The translations under genes were made by a program, and so were the position numbers. This document shows positions 1 to 9,289 of a DNA stretch of 64,000 bases, in pieces. Under the pieces are notes generated by a model. It saw nothing but the letters and a program-made list of their open reading frames with translations. It searched no databases and was not told the origin of the DNA. The DNA is from CAUZIB01 sp963663925. GTDB taxonomy: Bacteria; Acidobacteriota; Vicinamibacteria; Vicinamibacterales; UBA8438. Numbering within the stretch: position 1 is the first letter of the stretch; the number at the start of each line of letters is the position of its first letter. The stretch is from assembly GCA_965237405.1 (NCBI GenBank), contig OZ250139.1, positions 1,798,001-1,862,000 of the forward strand, given 5' to 3'.

Positions 1-198
1 ACCGCGTTCGGTGACCGCTCTGCCTTTTTCGACGCCCGACTTCGGGACCTGTTACCGGGCGATCAATATCGCAAAGTGACTGGATTGGGTCGGAGGCTCC
101 TCGCAGCGGGGCCCGGACCTCCTTCGGTGGATGCGAAGGCCCCAGGAGAGTTGTTCAGGCTGGTCGTCGACATCACTTATCACCGGCGGTCTCGTTGA
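1..198 (+). CDS. Possible 3' end of an unidentified gene (partial)
   Basis: Frame 1 is open from the first base of the window to a TGA at 196-198 and could be the C-terminal 65 residues of a gene starting outside the window. The composition looks protein-like (FFDARLRDLLPGDQY near the start), but I recognise no family. It may equally be chance in GC-rich DNA. No function is assigned. Confidence 0.2.
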   Translation, partial: TAFGDRSAFFDARLRDLLPGDQYRKVTGLGRRLLAAGPGPPSVDAKAPGELFRLVVDITYHRRSR

Positions 199-566
199 AA
201 TCGCCATGAGCGAGGTGCGCCGAAAACCTCTACAACGAGGGGTTCGCTTTCGCCACCTGCGATTGATCGGCCAAACCATCGAGTCTGGGCCGGTGGTATC
301 CTAGCCTGAACCTGGACACTACCACGGTCATTCAATTGCCGTAACAACACTTAATGGTGGATGCACCCGAAGGACGTCGCTGCCGAGTTCGCGAGAGAGC
401 AAGCCCTGCTTTTCAGGAGCTCACGGTGTGTGTGAGCTGCCTTATGCGCGCGACGACACGCGGCTAGACCTGTCGAGCCACCGGCAGGCCACCCTCGTAC
501 ATCAACCGGAGGCCAGCCGGTTACACTAGAGGCGATTAGCAACACCGCTGCTGGCAATGGACCTCC
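199..566. other. Intergenic region upstream of the ABC exporter operon
   Basis: No convincing gene was seen here. Short minus-strand frames are rich in Arg/Pro/Ser and look like chance frames. The stretch presumably contains the promoter of the exporter operon starting at 567, but I cannot single out -35/-10 boxes with confidence. Confidence 0.4.
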
Positions 567-1304
567 ATGACCGACATGAGTGACGTGCTCGTCAGGGTGC
601 GCGATCTGCGCAAGTCGTACGGTTCGATTCGCGCCGTGGACGGCATCTCCTTTGAGGTCTCAGGCGGTGACATCCTCGGGTTTCTCGGACCCAACGGGGC
701 CGGCAAGACGACGGCGATGAAGCTCATCACGGGCTTTCTCGAACCCGATGGCGGCACCGTCGTCGTCGCCGGTCACGACGTCGGGAAAGACCCGTTGGCG
801 GCGCAGCGTCGAATCGGCTATCTCCCAGAGAATGCTCCTGCCTACGGCGAGATGACCGTCGACGGGTTCCTCCGCTTCATCGCCGATGCGCGGGCCGTCG
901 TGGACGCCGAGCGCGCCATCGATCGGGTCGTGGAGATGACGGCGCTGAAACGGGTCCGCCATCAAACGATCGAGACCCTGTCGAAGGGGTTCAAGCGCCG
1001 CGTCGGTTTGGCCCAGGCCATGATCCACGACCCGGAGGTCCTGATTCTCGACGAGCCAACGGACGGCCTCGATCCAAACCAGCGCGTGCTCGTCCAGGAC
1101 CTCCTCGCGAACATCTCCCAGGAGCGATGCGTCATCCTGTCCACCCACATTCTCGACGAAGCCGAAAAGGTTTGTACCCGCGCCGTCATCATCAGCGATG
1201 GCCGCATCCTCGTCGACTCAACGCCGGGTGAACTCGTCGAACAATCGCCGCGCGGACGACTGGACGAGGTGTTTCGCACCATCACGAGAGGGACCGCCGC
1301 GTGA
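567..1304 (+). CDS. ABC transporter ATP-binding protein (GldA-like)
   Basis: This is the ATPase subunit of an ABC-2 type exporter, expected on the cytoplasmic face of the inner membrane. It is 245 aa, normal for the family. Walker A (GPNGAGKTT) lies at residues 41-49, a variant signature LSKGF at 138-142, Walker B (VLILDEPT) near 158-165 and the switch His at about 194 (STHILDE). The next gene, an ABC-2 permease, starts inside this gene's stop codon (GTG overlapping TGA at 1301-1304), and a GldG-like protein follows, so the three form one operon. The set resembles GldA-GldF-GldG of gliding Bacteroidetes and the similar loci of many other phyla. The transported substrate is unknown. ATG 576 is an alternative start. 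Confidence 0.9.
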   Translation: MTDMSDVLVRVRDLRKSYGSIRAVDGISFEVSGGDILGFLGPNGAGKTTAMKLITGFLEPDGGTVVVAGHDVGKDPLAAQRRIGYLPENAPAYGEMTVDGFLRFIADARAVVDAERAIDRVVEMTALKRVRHQTIETLSKGFKRRVGLAQAMIHDPEVLILDEPTDGLDPNQRVLVQDLLANISQERCVILSTHILDEAEKVCTRAVIISDGRILVDSTPGELVEQSPRGRLDEVFRTITRGTAA

Positions 1305-2050
1305 CGGAGTTTCAGGGCGTGGCGCCGGTCTTCCGGCGCGAATTCAAGAGCTACTTCTCCTCACCGCTCGGCTACGTGTACATCGTCATCTTCCTACTCG
1401 CCAGTGGCTACCTGACGGTGTCGCGCGACTTCGGGCGTTTTCTCGAAATCCGTCAGGCCAACCTCGACGCGTTCTTCACCTCCGTGCCCTGGATTTTTGT
1501 GGTCCTCGTGCCGGCGGTGGCGATGCGGCTCTGGGCGGAGGAGAGAAAGACCGGAACAGTCGAGCTCCTCCTGACCCTCCCGATTACGCTCGAGGGAGCC
1601 TATGTCGGCAAGTTTCTGGCCGGATGGAGCTTCCTCGCCTTCTCTTTATGTCTGACCTGGCCGGTCATCTATCAGGTCGGACGCCTCGGAGATCCGGACT
1701 GGGGCGTCATCCTGACGGGGTACGTCGGATGCGTCCTTGCGGCCGGGGCGTTCCTGTCGGTCGGCATGCTCTTCTCGGCCGTGACGAAGAACCAAGTCGT
1801 GGCGCTCATTCTCGGCGTCGCGGCCTCCACCGCGTTTCTCCTCCTCGGTCTACCGGAGACCCTCGACTATGCGGGCGGTGCCCTCGGGGGGTATACAGAG
1901 CACGTGCTCCAGAGCCTCAGCCTCCTTGATCACTTCGAGTCCCTCACCCGGGGCTTGGTCGAACTCCGAAGCCTCACCTTCTTCACCCTGTTTACCGTCG
2001 GGTGGCTGGCGATCGGCATGCTGACCTTGAGAGAAACCAAGGGGAATTGA
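1301..2050 (+). CDS. ABC-2 type permease (GldF-like)
   Basis: This is a 249-aa membrane permease that would pair with the ATPase encoded just upstream. Several hydrophobic helices are visible: near residues 22-42 (YVYIVIFLLASGYL), 60-78, 105-125, 140-160 and 165-185, and a last one at the C-terminus before TLRETKGN. The conserved block RLWAEERKTGTVELLLTLP follows the second helix and is typical of GldF/ABC-2 permeases. It starts with GTG overlapping the upstream TGA, indicating translational coupling, and ends 4 nt before the GldG-like gene. Confidence 0.88.
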   Translation: MTEFQGVAPVFRREFKSYFSSPLGYVYIVIFLLASGYLTVSRDFGRFLEIRQANLDAFFTSVPWIFVVLVPAVAMRLWAEERKTGTVELLLTLPITLEGAYVGKFLAGWSFLAFSLCLTWPVIYQVGRLGDPDWGVILTGYVGCVLAAGAFLSVGMLFSAVTKNQVVALILGVAASTAFLLLGLPETLDYAGGALGGYTEHVLQSLSLLDHFESLTRGLVELRSLTFFTLFTVGWLAIGMLTLRETKGN

Positions 2051-2054
2051 CGGG

Positions 2055-4145
2055 ATGAGCCACCGCACCCTGACGATCGTACTCCTCAGCATCATCACTA
2101 TTCTCTCCATCCACGTGCTGTCTCGTATCCTCGAGGGGGCCACCGTCGACGTCACGAGTCAAGACATCTACTCGCTGTCTGAGGGCACACACCAGATTCT
2201 CAATCGGATGAACGAGGAGGGAGTCCAGCCGGTCGAGCTCACGCTCTACTTCTCCAAAACCACGGGCAAGACCCTGCCACGCTTCATCAAGGACTTCATC
2301 ACCTACGAGCGCTATCTTCGGCACCTCCTCCGCTCCTACGAGCGCGCGGCCCAGGGCAAGATCACGGTCAGCTTTATCGATCCCGTCACGGACTCCGACG
2401 AGGCCGTCGAGGCCGCCCAGGACGGCCTTGAGGGTCGCGCGATCAATCAGCACGGCGATCAGTTCTTCTTCGGCCTCACCGTCGAGACGCAGACCGGCAG
2501 CAAAGCGTCCATCCCCTTCCTGTGGCCGGAGCAGCAGGAGTCGGTCGAATACGAAGTCTCGAAGCGACTGACGTCCCTTCTGTGGCCGGGCTCGAAGCGG
2601 ATCGGCATCCTCGCAGGGCTCGAGGTGTTCGGCACCACCGACAATCCGTATCTGGCCCAAATGTTCGCGGCGCAGGGTCGCCAGCCGAGCGAGAAGTGGA
2701 TCGCAGTACGCCTGCTCGAGGAGTCGTACCAGGTCTCGAACCTCGGCATCACTGTCGACCACCTCGACCACGACGACTACGATTTGGTCATCGTCATCCA
2801 CCCGAAGGACCTCGGGGGCAAGACGCTCTGGGCGCTCGATGAGTGGGTGGTCACCGGGGGGAAAATCCTCGTCTTTCTCGATCCGTATAGCGCGGCCGAC
2901 CCCGCACCCCAGAATTCCCAACAGCCGTGGATGACCCTCCAGTACGAACCGGCGTCGAGCCTCGAACCGCTGTTGTCGGCCTGGGGCCTGGAGATGCCCC
3001 CTCGCACGTTTGCGGCCGACTTGGATCTCGCCGTGAGGCGTCCCGTGGTGCGCGGTGGCGCCAACGAGTCGATCGTCGTGGACCTCCTGCTTGACGGCGA
3101 CGGGTGGGCGGCGTCGAATCGTCAGAGCCCAGTTATTCAAGGCCTCGGAGACGTGCGCTTCTTCATGTCCGGCGTCTTGCGCGAGATTGGCGCGACGACG
3201 CCGGATCCGGAAGAGAAAGATGCCCAGGACGGTGCCGTCCCGGCCCCCCGCGAGCCTGACGGCCTGACCCGTACCCCGTTGATTGCGACCACCAGCGGCG
3301 GCAGCACCCTCGACGTGGAACCGGGGTTCAGCAGCGGCTCAGGATCAGGCCTCTTCTACACGGATCTCAACAACGCCGCCACGCTGCGCGACGCGTTTGC
3401 CCCCGGCACAGCACCGGTCGTTATCGCCTACCAGCTCGACGGTCGCCTGCCGTCTGCGTACCCGGCTGGTGTCGAGTTCCCGTCGACGGAGCCGGAGCGA
3501 CCACCGGGGCTACCGGCGCAGATCGACCTGCCGGCGCCTGAGGGCGCGGCGATGATCGAGAAGCGCGCGGTCCCTGACGATCAGCGAGCCGAGACCACGG
3601 TGCTCGTCTACGCAGACGTTGACCTGATCTCCGACGCGTTGGGCTTCCGGCGCAACATCCTCGGCGTCATCCAGGCCACGAATGACAACCATAAGCTCCT
3701 CCTCAACAGCGTGGATCATCTTCTGGGATCGCGGGACCTGATGCGCGTGCGTACGGCGCGGCGACTCGACCGCCCATTCACCCTCTTCGACCAGATCGAA
3801 GCCGCCGCCGAGAAGGAGACGCTCGAGCGAGAACGCCAGATACGGGAAGAGATCGAGAGTTTTCAGGCTGAGCTACAGTCGAAGCAACGCGAGATCACCG
3901 AGCGCAACGCGGCGCTGTTCCAACGACGGGTGCAGGACGACGTCGACTCCCTCAACGAGCGTGTCCGAGAGAGTCGTCGGGAGTTGCGAGGCATTCGGGT
4001 GGCACGCCGCGCGGCCCTCGAGCAGGAGGAGAACAGGGTAAGATTCGCTGTTCTCGGCTGGATGCCGACCCTGGTGCTCCTCCTCGGGCTTGCGCTGTAC
4101 GTCCGCCGCACGCGACAGGAAACACAGGCCAAGAGAGGTCGCTGA
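2055..4145 (+). CDS. GldG-like ABC transporter accessory protein (696 aa)
   Basis: This is the large extracytoplasmic partner of the exporter. An N-terminal membrane helix lies at about residues 7-25 (TIVLLSIITILSIHVL), followed by the typical block DIYSLSEGTHQIL. The large middle region carries an ABC-type uncharacterised transport domain as in GldG (hydrophobic strand plus DPYSAADPAP near residue 277). A Glu/Arg-rich coiled coil lies near 585-660 and a final helix near 665-685 (FAVLGWMPTLVLLLGLAL). This helix-soluble-coil-helix plan matches GldG. The preceding gene ends 4 nt before it and the DUF4340 gene follows by 2 nt. The exact role in transport is not known outside gliding bacteria. 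Confidence 0.85.
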   Translation: MSHRTLTIVLLSIITILSIHVLSRILEGATVDVTSQDIYSLSEGTHQILNRMNEEGVQPVELTLYFSKTTGKTLPRFIKDFITYERYLRHLLRSYERAAQGKITVSFIDPVTDSDEAVEAAQDGLEGRAINQHGDQFFFGLTVETQTGSKASIPFLWPEQQESVEYEVSKRLTSLLWPGSKRIGILAGLEVFGTTDNPYLAQMFAAQGRQPSEKWIAVRLLEESYQVSNLGITVDHLDHDDYDLVIVIHPKDLGGKTLWALDEWVVTGGKILVFLDPYSAADPAPQNSQQPWMTLQYEPASSLEPLLSAWGLEMPPRTFAADLDLAVRRPVVRGGANESIVVDLLLDGDGWAASNRQSPVIQGLGDVRFFMSGVLREIGATTPDPEEKDAQDGAVPAPREPDGLTRTPLIATTSGGSTLDVEPGFSSGSGSGLFYTDLNNAATLRDAFAPGTAPVVIAYQLDGRLPSAYPAGVEFPSTEPERPPGLPAQIDLPAPEGAAMIEKRAVPDDQRAETTVLVYADVDLISDALGFRRNILGVIQATNDNHKLLLNSVDHLLGSRDLMRVRTARRLDRPFTLFDQIEAAAEKETLERERQIREEIESFQAELQSKQREITERNAALFQRRVQDDVDSLNERVRESRRELRGIRVARRAALEQEENRVRFAVLGWMPTLVLLLGLALYVRRTRQETQAKRGR

Positions 4146-4147
4146 CG

Positions 4148-5190
4148 ATGCAGACGAACGCCACGCTGGCCGCACTCGCCGTCGTACTGCTCGCCGGGTC
4201 GGGATGGGCGTACACCAGCAGCGTCTCGGAAGGAGACCGGTTTCAGCGGGGCCAACGCTTCCTGCCGAATCTGATTCCCGACGAAGTCGCCACCATCACC
4301 ATCGCGAAGGGCGATGAGGTGACGACCCTCCAGAAGCGAGACGACGCATTCACCGTGTCCGAGGTCCACGACTATCCAGCGAGGAACGAGTCGGTCAACC
4401 GCTTTCTTCGGGACCTGCTGGACATCGAACTCGAGAAGGAAGTCGGCAGAGGCATCGACCTGGCCGCCAGTCTCGAGATCGATCCGCCGACGGACGACAC
4501 GGTGGAGGTCGCGTTGATGAACAGCACAGCGCAAGAGATGGTCCGTCTGCGGATCGGCACGTCCCCGCCTGACGGCACCGGGCGCTACGTCCATCGGCTC
4601 GATGTCGAGACGCCCCGATCTATCTCACCACCACCAACAGCCGCTCCCTCTCCACCGGCTCGGGCGCATTCCTACAGAAGGAGATCGTCGATCACCCCCA
4701 CGCCGAGGTGCAGCGGGTCGAGGGGAGTGACTTTGAGATCGCCGCCGACGAGCCAGAGAGCCCACTGCGGCTCCAGAACGTGCCTGCCGGTCGCACAGAG
4801 AAGTCGATCGAGACCAACAAGCTCACGTCGATTCTCAACCGACTCGGCTTCGACGAGGTCTTCCGTGCCGATGACGCCGAGGTGCGCGACCTGCAGTTCG
4901 ACCGCACCCTGCGCGTCGATCTCAAAGACGGGACCCGCTACCTGCTCTCGCTGGCCACGAGCGACAACCGCAGCTTCCTACGCATTCGTGGCGAGCACGG
5001 CCTGCACCGTGTCGAGATTGCGATCGACACGCCTGAGGACGAGCTTCGGGAGAAGGCCGACCAGCTGAGCCGCGGGAACGCGATCGAAGAGTTCACGGCA
5101 TTTCACGGCTCCTGGGTCTATGAGATATCCAGCGTCACCGCGGACACCCTCAGGCTCACTCGCTCCGACCTCCTCGAAGACGAGTCCTAG
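4148..5190 (+). pseudogene. DUF4340 protein, frameshifted
   Basis: This is the last gene of the exporter operon. DUF4340 proteins regularly follow GldG-like genes and are thought to be anchored periplasmic partners. The first frame (from ATG 4148) encodes an N-terminal helix and about 155 sensible residues up to HRLDVET. Near 4605-4620, in a run of C's, the reading must shift back one base to continue as IYLTTTNSRSLSTGSGAFL and on through 4708-5190 to KDGTRYLL and ITRSDLL-type sequence, ending at TAG 5190. The downstream frame keeps good coding character for almost 200 codons. A single-base deletion, recent mutation or assembly error all fit. Confidence 0.75.
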
Positions 5191-5284
5191 TGGTCCCACG
5201 CGTGTAGGGCCCGACCCACCCGCTTCGCGTGTCAGCCAATGGGCCGCCATTCAACAACGGCAGACGTGGGCCGGTGGACAAGCG

Positions 5285-5443
5285 CTCGCTCGAACTCTGG
5301 ACAATTCCCGACCGGGTATGTCGTCTTGCACCTCGGATGCATTCTCGATTTCATGCCGAGATCTCGCTCGTTGGGCCGTGACAATGGTCAGGCCATCGAC
5401 GGGTGGTCGACGGAAGTGTAGGATTCGTGCACTGACGCCGCTA
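5285..5443 (-). pseudogene. Degraded 5' end of an IS5-like transposase
   Basis: On the minus strand an ATG at 5354 begins MKSRMHPRC-TTYPVGN, clearly related to the first residues of the intact IS5-like transposases at 25174 and 27651 (MKSRVHPRYTTKYRVGN). The 5' leader up to about 5443 also resembles the left end of those elements and ends near a degenerate copy of their terminal repeat. Everything downstream of about 20 codons is lost. It marks the left border of the mobile-element region. Confidence 0.6.
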
Positions 5444-5525
5444 ACCGCATGGCTGTTGGCAGACGACCTCAGTTGCTCGTACAGGCAGGTTCGGCATGGC
5501 GTCACACGGCCGAGCCAAAACCGCG

Positions 5526-5800
5526 TCACACTGGTTCGTTCGTGGTCACGTAGAGTTGTTGCGTGGGATAAGCAAACGCTATCTCGGCCTCCTGGAATTC
5601 CTCGATCAGCCGAACATTAATGGACTGCTGCAGATCCATGTAGGTGTTGTAATCGGGCCTGAGCACGTAATAGACGACTTCGTAGATGAGTGCAAAGTCG
5701 CCGAAGCTCTTGAAGTGGGCCCGGTCAAATCGGGCGTTCTGATGCTCTTCGATCACCCGCTTGATCATCGGCGAGATCGCCTTCACCTTCTCGTTGAGGA
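5526..5800 (-). pseudogene. C-terminal fragment of a MscS-type mechanosensitive channel
   Basis: The minus strand encodes about 90 residues matching the cytoplasmic C-terminal domain of MscS-family channels. Landmarks are ARFDRAHFKSFGDFALIYEV, YYVLRPDYNTYMDLQQSIN and FAYPTQQLYV, ending at a stop at 5526. The membrane part and beta domain are missing, because the frame runs into an IS110-type relic near 5800. The longer open frame upstream to 6002 is the antisense of that relic. A disrupted chromosomal gene is the simplest reading. Confidence 0.75.
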
Positions 5801-5809
5801 CTGGCCTGC

Positions 5810-6155
5810 CCCCGCAACGCATCGCCGACCTCACGAAGCCAGCCTTTCTCCGAATCGTCCAGGCACACCGGCGCGGACGACGGATGTGGCGCTTCAAGAT
5901 TGAGCAAGTCTGGGAGAAAGCCGGGCGGACGGTGGCGGCACCCCATGGGCACGCCGCCGCCATGCGTGAAGTGACCCGGCTGGTGGAGCGCATGGATTTC
6001 ATCGGGGACCAACTCGATCACGTCGCGGCCGAACTCCAGCCCTGCCTCGAGGCGGTGCCCGAGGCGACGTATCTCGCCACGCTACCGGGCATCGGGTGGG
6101 TGACCATCGCCGGCCTGATCGCCGAGATCGGCCCCTTTGACCGATATCAGCATGG
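5810..6155 (+). pseudogene. IS110-type transposase fragment (C-terminal half)
   Basis: The plus strand encodes the hinge and Transposase_20 region of an IS110/IS116/IS902 transposase. The diagnostic block YLATLPGIGWVTIAGLIAEI lies near 6070-6130. The N-terminal DEDD part and the serine-containing C-terminus are absent. The right side is cut exactly where the next IS relic begins (6156). It differs in sequence from the intact IS110 transposase at 6567-7652. Confidence 0.7.
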
Positions 6156-6537
6156 CGTAAGGTGCGATTATTGGGCCGACCACTCATGCGGCCTCTCGAT
6201 AGTAGAAACTGAGCAGTCCGCCGAGGCGCTCACGCCGCTGCACGTCGGCGTCCGCGCGTACCGGAGGTGGCGGTCGTTGCAGGAGCTGGTTGTCGAGTCC
6301 CTGGTGGTTTCTCTCACGCTGATAATGCTCGACGTACTCGTGGACGATGAGGCGCAAATGCCCCTCGCCGAGCGGGACGACACGATGGAGGCACTCTTCT
6401 TTGATCGACCGGACGAACCACTCGGCATAGGCGTTGAGATTCGGACTCTTCGGCGGCAGCCGGATTGGCCCACCATCGCCACTTGTCAGGATCTCGCCAA
6501 AGACCCGCGTGTAGAGGGGATCGCAGTCATGAAGGTA
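6156..6537 (-). mobile_element. Partial copy A of the integrase-core IS found complete at 12896-14056
   Basis: The segment opens with the terminal repeat AAGGTGCGATTATTGGGCCGA and reads on the minus strand into the C-terminal third of the same transposase as 12921-13991 (compare YVDHDHRERHHQGLDNQ and the RPPPPV and RRERLGG blocks). The match ends near 6535, where the end of the IS110 element begins, so IS110 insertion or deletion removed the rest. Two sister copies lie at 11061 and 12896. Confidence 0.75.
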
Positions 6538-6566
6538 CTGACGCCCCTATATGTCAAGACACGCGT

Positions 6567-7652
6567 TCAGGTGGCCTGGATGAGCTCTTGGCGAGCGCGG
6601 AAATCGGTCATGACGCGCTGGTAGATCTCGCGAGCGAGAAAACGTTTCAGGCACCGGATGATCTCCCGTTTGGTTCGGCCGTCCGCCGTGCGGCGGGCGA
6701 CGTCATCAACGGTCGGCTGATGGTACCGCATGCAGACGATGACGGCGCGATAAAGGGCGGCGTTGGCGTGGCGGTGGCCGCCCCGATTGAGCCGGTGCCG
6801 GCCGGTGGTCATCCCGGACGAGGCCGGGAGCGGACACGCACCGCAGCGCGTCGCGACGGCGGCTTCCGAACGAATCCGGTCGGGATGGTCGCCGAAGACG
6901 ATCAGCAGTTCGGCCGCGGTGTGGGCGCCCACCCCGAAGCCCTCACGGAGGGTCGGTGATGTTTCGGTCGTGAGGCGCGCGAGGTGCTGGTCGTGTAGCG
7001 CCATTTCTTCGGTGAGAGCCATCCAGCGGCGGGCGAGGGCCCGGAGGGTGTACTGGGCGGACGCGGTGGGCGTGTCGATGGGGCCCGGTCGGAGTCCGGC
7101 GCCGCGCGTGCGCAGGCCGTGATCGGTGAGGGCGTGGAGGGCTTCTCGCAGGACCGGCGGGGCGTGCCCGACGATCTGCTGCAGCGTGTGCATCGCCGTG
7201 GTGCGCGCCTTCACTGCGGTGTCCCGCGTGATCTTCAGCTGGCGCATCATCTCGACGGCACCGTCCGCGGTCTGCGGGATGGCCGTCGACTGCCCCGCCA
7301 GTACGGACCGCGCGGCGACCTCCGCGTCGAGGGTGTCGGACTGGCCGGCGGCACGTCGCGTGCGCCGGTCGCCCCGATTCACTGCTACAACCCGATGCCC
7401 CGCGCGGCGCACCGCCCGGGCCAGGCCGGCGCCATCGCTGCCGGTGCCGTCGATGCCGAACGCGTCAATCCGCCCGTGGGTCTCGGCCCACGTGATCAGC
7501 GCCTGGTAGCCGCCCGAATCAACAACGAACGCGTGATCGCGGAGACGGATCTCCCAGCTGTCGATCGCCACCGCGACGTGGACGTGCGTATGCGTATCAA
7601 CGCCGACGATCACCGTCCGCGCATCAGGCGGCGTGGGTATGCGGGTGGTCAC
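6567..7652 (-). CDS. IS110-family transposase (intact, 361 aa)
   Basis: This is a DEDD-type transposase of the IS110 family. The N-terminal RuvC-like domain contains GVDTHTHVHVAVAID (residues 17-31), the DGTGSDG block near 68-74 and SDTLDAEVAAR near 105-115. The C-terminal Transposase_20 domain contains FGVGAHTAAELLIVFGD and the region around ASSGMTTGRHRLNRGGH, which carries the catalytic serine. Its length is normal for the family. The conserved short 3' end GACATATAGGGGCGTC (6540-6556, minus sense) recurs at 22720-22735, which identifies it as the element's right end. The long 5' noncoding side (7653-7845) is where IS110-group elements carry their bridge RNA. Confidence 0.88.
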   Translation of the reverse strand: MTTRIPTPPDARTVIVGVDTHTHVHVAVAIDSWEIRLRDHAFVVDSGGYQALITWAETHGRIDAFGIDGTGSDGAGLARAVRRAGHRVVAVNRGDRRTRRAAGQSDTLDAEVAARSVLAGQSTAIPQTADGAVEMMRQLKITRDTAVKARTTAMHTLQQIVGHAPPVLREALHALTDHGLRTRGAGLRPGPIDTPTASAQYTLRALARRWMALTEEMALHDQHLARLTTETSPTLREGFGVGAHTAAELLIVFGDHPDRIRSEAAVATRCGACPLPASSGMTTGRHRLNRGGHRHANAALYRAVIVCMRYHQPTVDDVARRTADGRTKREIIRCLKRFLAREIYQRVMTDFRARQELIQAT

Positions 7653-7845
7653 AGGTATACCTCCTCGGGTTGCGGCCCGAGCTGGCCCGGGTGGGCGGAC
7701 AGGACTGTGACGGGCCGTGGGTGCAGCAGGCCCCTATGGGGTCACGGCCCATCCGGTCAGCTGGCCGCCGTACGAGTGGCCGGTGGGCGATGACCGACAG
7801 ATCAGTAGTCAGGACCAAAGGTCAGTCAAGTTACGGGTCAGGCCA
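7653..7845 (-). ncRNA. Candidate bridge RNA region of the IS110 element
   Basis: IS110-group elements carry a bridge RNA in the noncoding end upstream of the transposase. This 193-nt stretch holds a strong nested hairpin: an 8-bp outer stem (gggccgtg 7712-7719 with cacggccc 7743-7750) and an inner CCCC/GGGG stem (7731-7734 with 7738-7741) around TAT. Position, length and structure fit a bridge RNA, but the target- and donor-binding loops were not resolved, so the call is an inference. Confidence 0.4.
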
Positions 7846-9195
7846 CCTGTGGGTGGCGAATTACTACTCAGCCCGCAATCCGTTGAGATTATCAAGTTTG
7901 GTGATTCTGGGAGTGGTCGCTAGGATGTTCCGATGCGCGACCCGATCATCCTGCTGGTGCACCTGATCGCCACCCTGGCCCGGCTGATGGGCCCCGGCGG
8001 CCTGCGGTCTGTCGTGGCTGAATCGGTCTTGGTCAAGCAGCACCTGCTCATGCTGAATCGCTCGCGGCACCGGGCGCCGAATCTCTGCGCGTCGGATCGG
8101 ATCCTCGCCGGCGTGTGTGCACTGTTCATGCGCCCGGCCCGGGTGATTCGCTCAGCGATCGTGCTGAGACCGTCGACGATCCTGGAGTTCCATCGGGCTC
8201 TGCGCACCCGCAAGTACCGCTGGCTGTTTTCACCCACGCGCCGTCGCACCGGCCCCCAAGGACCGTCCAAAGCACTGGTCGACGCCATCGTCGACATGAA
8301 GCGGCGCAACCCCAGGTGGGGCTGTCCGCGGATCGCCCAACAGATCGCGCTCGCCTTGGCGGTCGACATCGACAAGGACGTGGTGCGCCGAGTGCTCGCC
8401 ACGCACTATCGCCCGGCACCCCGCTCGGGTGGTCCGTCCTGGCTGACATTCCTGGGGCATGCGAAAGATAGCCTGTGGAGCATCGACCTGTTCCGGTGCG
8501 AGTCGGCGACCCTGCGAAGCCATTGGGTGCTGGTGGTGATGGACCAATACACGCGGCGGATCGTCGGCTTTGGCATCCATGCTGGAACCGTGGATGGCCG
8601 CGCCCTGTGCCGCATGTTCAACCATGCGATTCGAGGGCTCTCGCGTCCGAAGCGCCTCAGCTCCGACAACGACCCGCTGTATCGGTTTCACCAATGGTGC
8701 GCCAACCTGCGGATGCTGCAGGTGACCGAGGTGAAGAGGGTGCCGTATGTGCCGCTGTCGCATCCGTTTGTCGAACGGTTGATCGGCACGCTGCGACGAG
8801 AATGCGTGGATCAACTGCTGTTCTGGTCTGCGTCGGACCTGGAAGACAAACTGGTGGCCTTCCAGGACTTCTACAATGCGCATCGGGCCCATGCGTCGTT
8901 GGACGGGCGGACGCCCGTCCCGATACGAAAGGATGTCGCACGGTTCGACCGCTACCGATGGGACGCGCATTGCCGTGGTCTCTATCAGACACCGATCGCG
9001 GCGTGACATCTGACCAGCGAAGACGGTGGCGAGCGGGTCGACGCGCCCGCGTTCGACGTCTATCGCGACACAGCAGGGCAGTGCGTCAGCTGCACGCCTT
9101 ACTCATGCCATCGCGACAACTTCGCGGGGGACTCCCGGCTCACGGGACCCGAAGATCGAACGATGTCGGATTCGGACGAATTCGCCACCCACAGG
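7846..9195 (+). mobile_element. Integrase-core IS with perfect 17-bp terminal repeats
   Basis: Perfect inverted repeats CCTGTGGGTGGCGAATT at 7846-7862 and 9179-9195 bound a 1,350-bp element carrying one transposase (7933-9006). No matching target duplication was seen next to the repeats. To the right the sequence continues directly into a relic of an IS5-like element (ACNVLNRMTELGRP), so this IS may have landed in that older element. Confidence 0.8.
7933..9006 (+). CDS. DDE integrase-core transposase (357 aa)
   Basis: This transposase belongs to the rve/integrase-core superfamily (IS481/IS3-like). An N-terminal helical and HTH-like region (to about residue 150, including NPRWGCPRIAQQIA) precedes the catalytic core. 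The first Asp is in WSIDLFRCE, the second in SSDNDPLYRF and the Glu in VERLIGTLRREC. The C-terminus YNAHRAHASLDGRTPV is typical of the superfamily. The gene is complete and lies inside perfect terminal repeats, so the element may still be functional. Confidence 0.85.
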   Translation: MRDPIILLVHLIATLARLMGPGGLRSVVAESVLVKQHLLMLNRSRHRAPNLCASDRILAGVCALFMRPARVIRSAIVLRPSTILEFHRALRTRKYRWLFSPTRRRTGPQGPSKALVDAIVDMKRRNPRWGCPRIAQQIALALAVDIDKDVVRRVLATHYRPAPRSGGPSWLTFLGHAKDSLWSIDLFRCESATLRSHWVLVVMDQYTRRIVGFGIHAGTVDGRALCRMFNHAIRGLSRPKRLSSDNDPLYRFHQWCANLRMLQVTEVKRVPYVPLSHPFVERLIGTLRRECVDQLLFWSASDLEDKLVAFQDFYNAHRAHASLDGRTPVPIRKDVARFDRYRWDAHCRGLYQTPIAA

Positions 9196-9269
9196 CCGTG
9201 CTCGCGTGTAACGTTCTGAACCGGATGACCGAGCTTGGCAGACCCGTCTCGTACCGCATCGGTAGGTGA
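9186..9269 (+). pseudogene. C-terminal relic of an IS5-like transposase
   Basis: The plus frame ends AVLACNVLNRMTELGRPVSYRIGR then stop, matching the end of the intact IS5-like transposases in this window (ILACNILNQMTQLGRPASY). Only about 25 codons remain. The left side is replaced by the 7846-9195 element and the right side runs into an IS1-like fragment. Confidence 0.7.
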
Positions 9270-9289
9270 CGGGCGCGACGGTTTGAAGC

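Larger units (their letters stand above)
6538..7845 (-). mobile_element. IS110-family insertion sequence
   Basis: The element comprises the transposase at 6567-7652, a short 3' end (about 6538-6566) and a long 5' noncoding end. The 3' border is supported by a second solitary copy of the same end at 22697-22737. The 5' border is not defined by a repeat, as expected for this family, and is placed tentatively at the terminal repeat of the next IS (7846). It lies across the end of IS copy A. Confidence 0.6.

Noticed and set aside
1992..3140. Long minus-strand ORF (382 codons) antisense to the GldG-like gene
   Set aside because: The plus strand encodes a clear GldG homologue in operon context; the antisense frame has no domain and reflects GC-rich codon bias.
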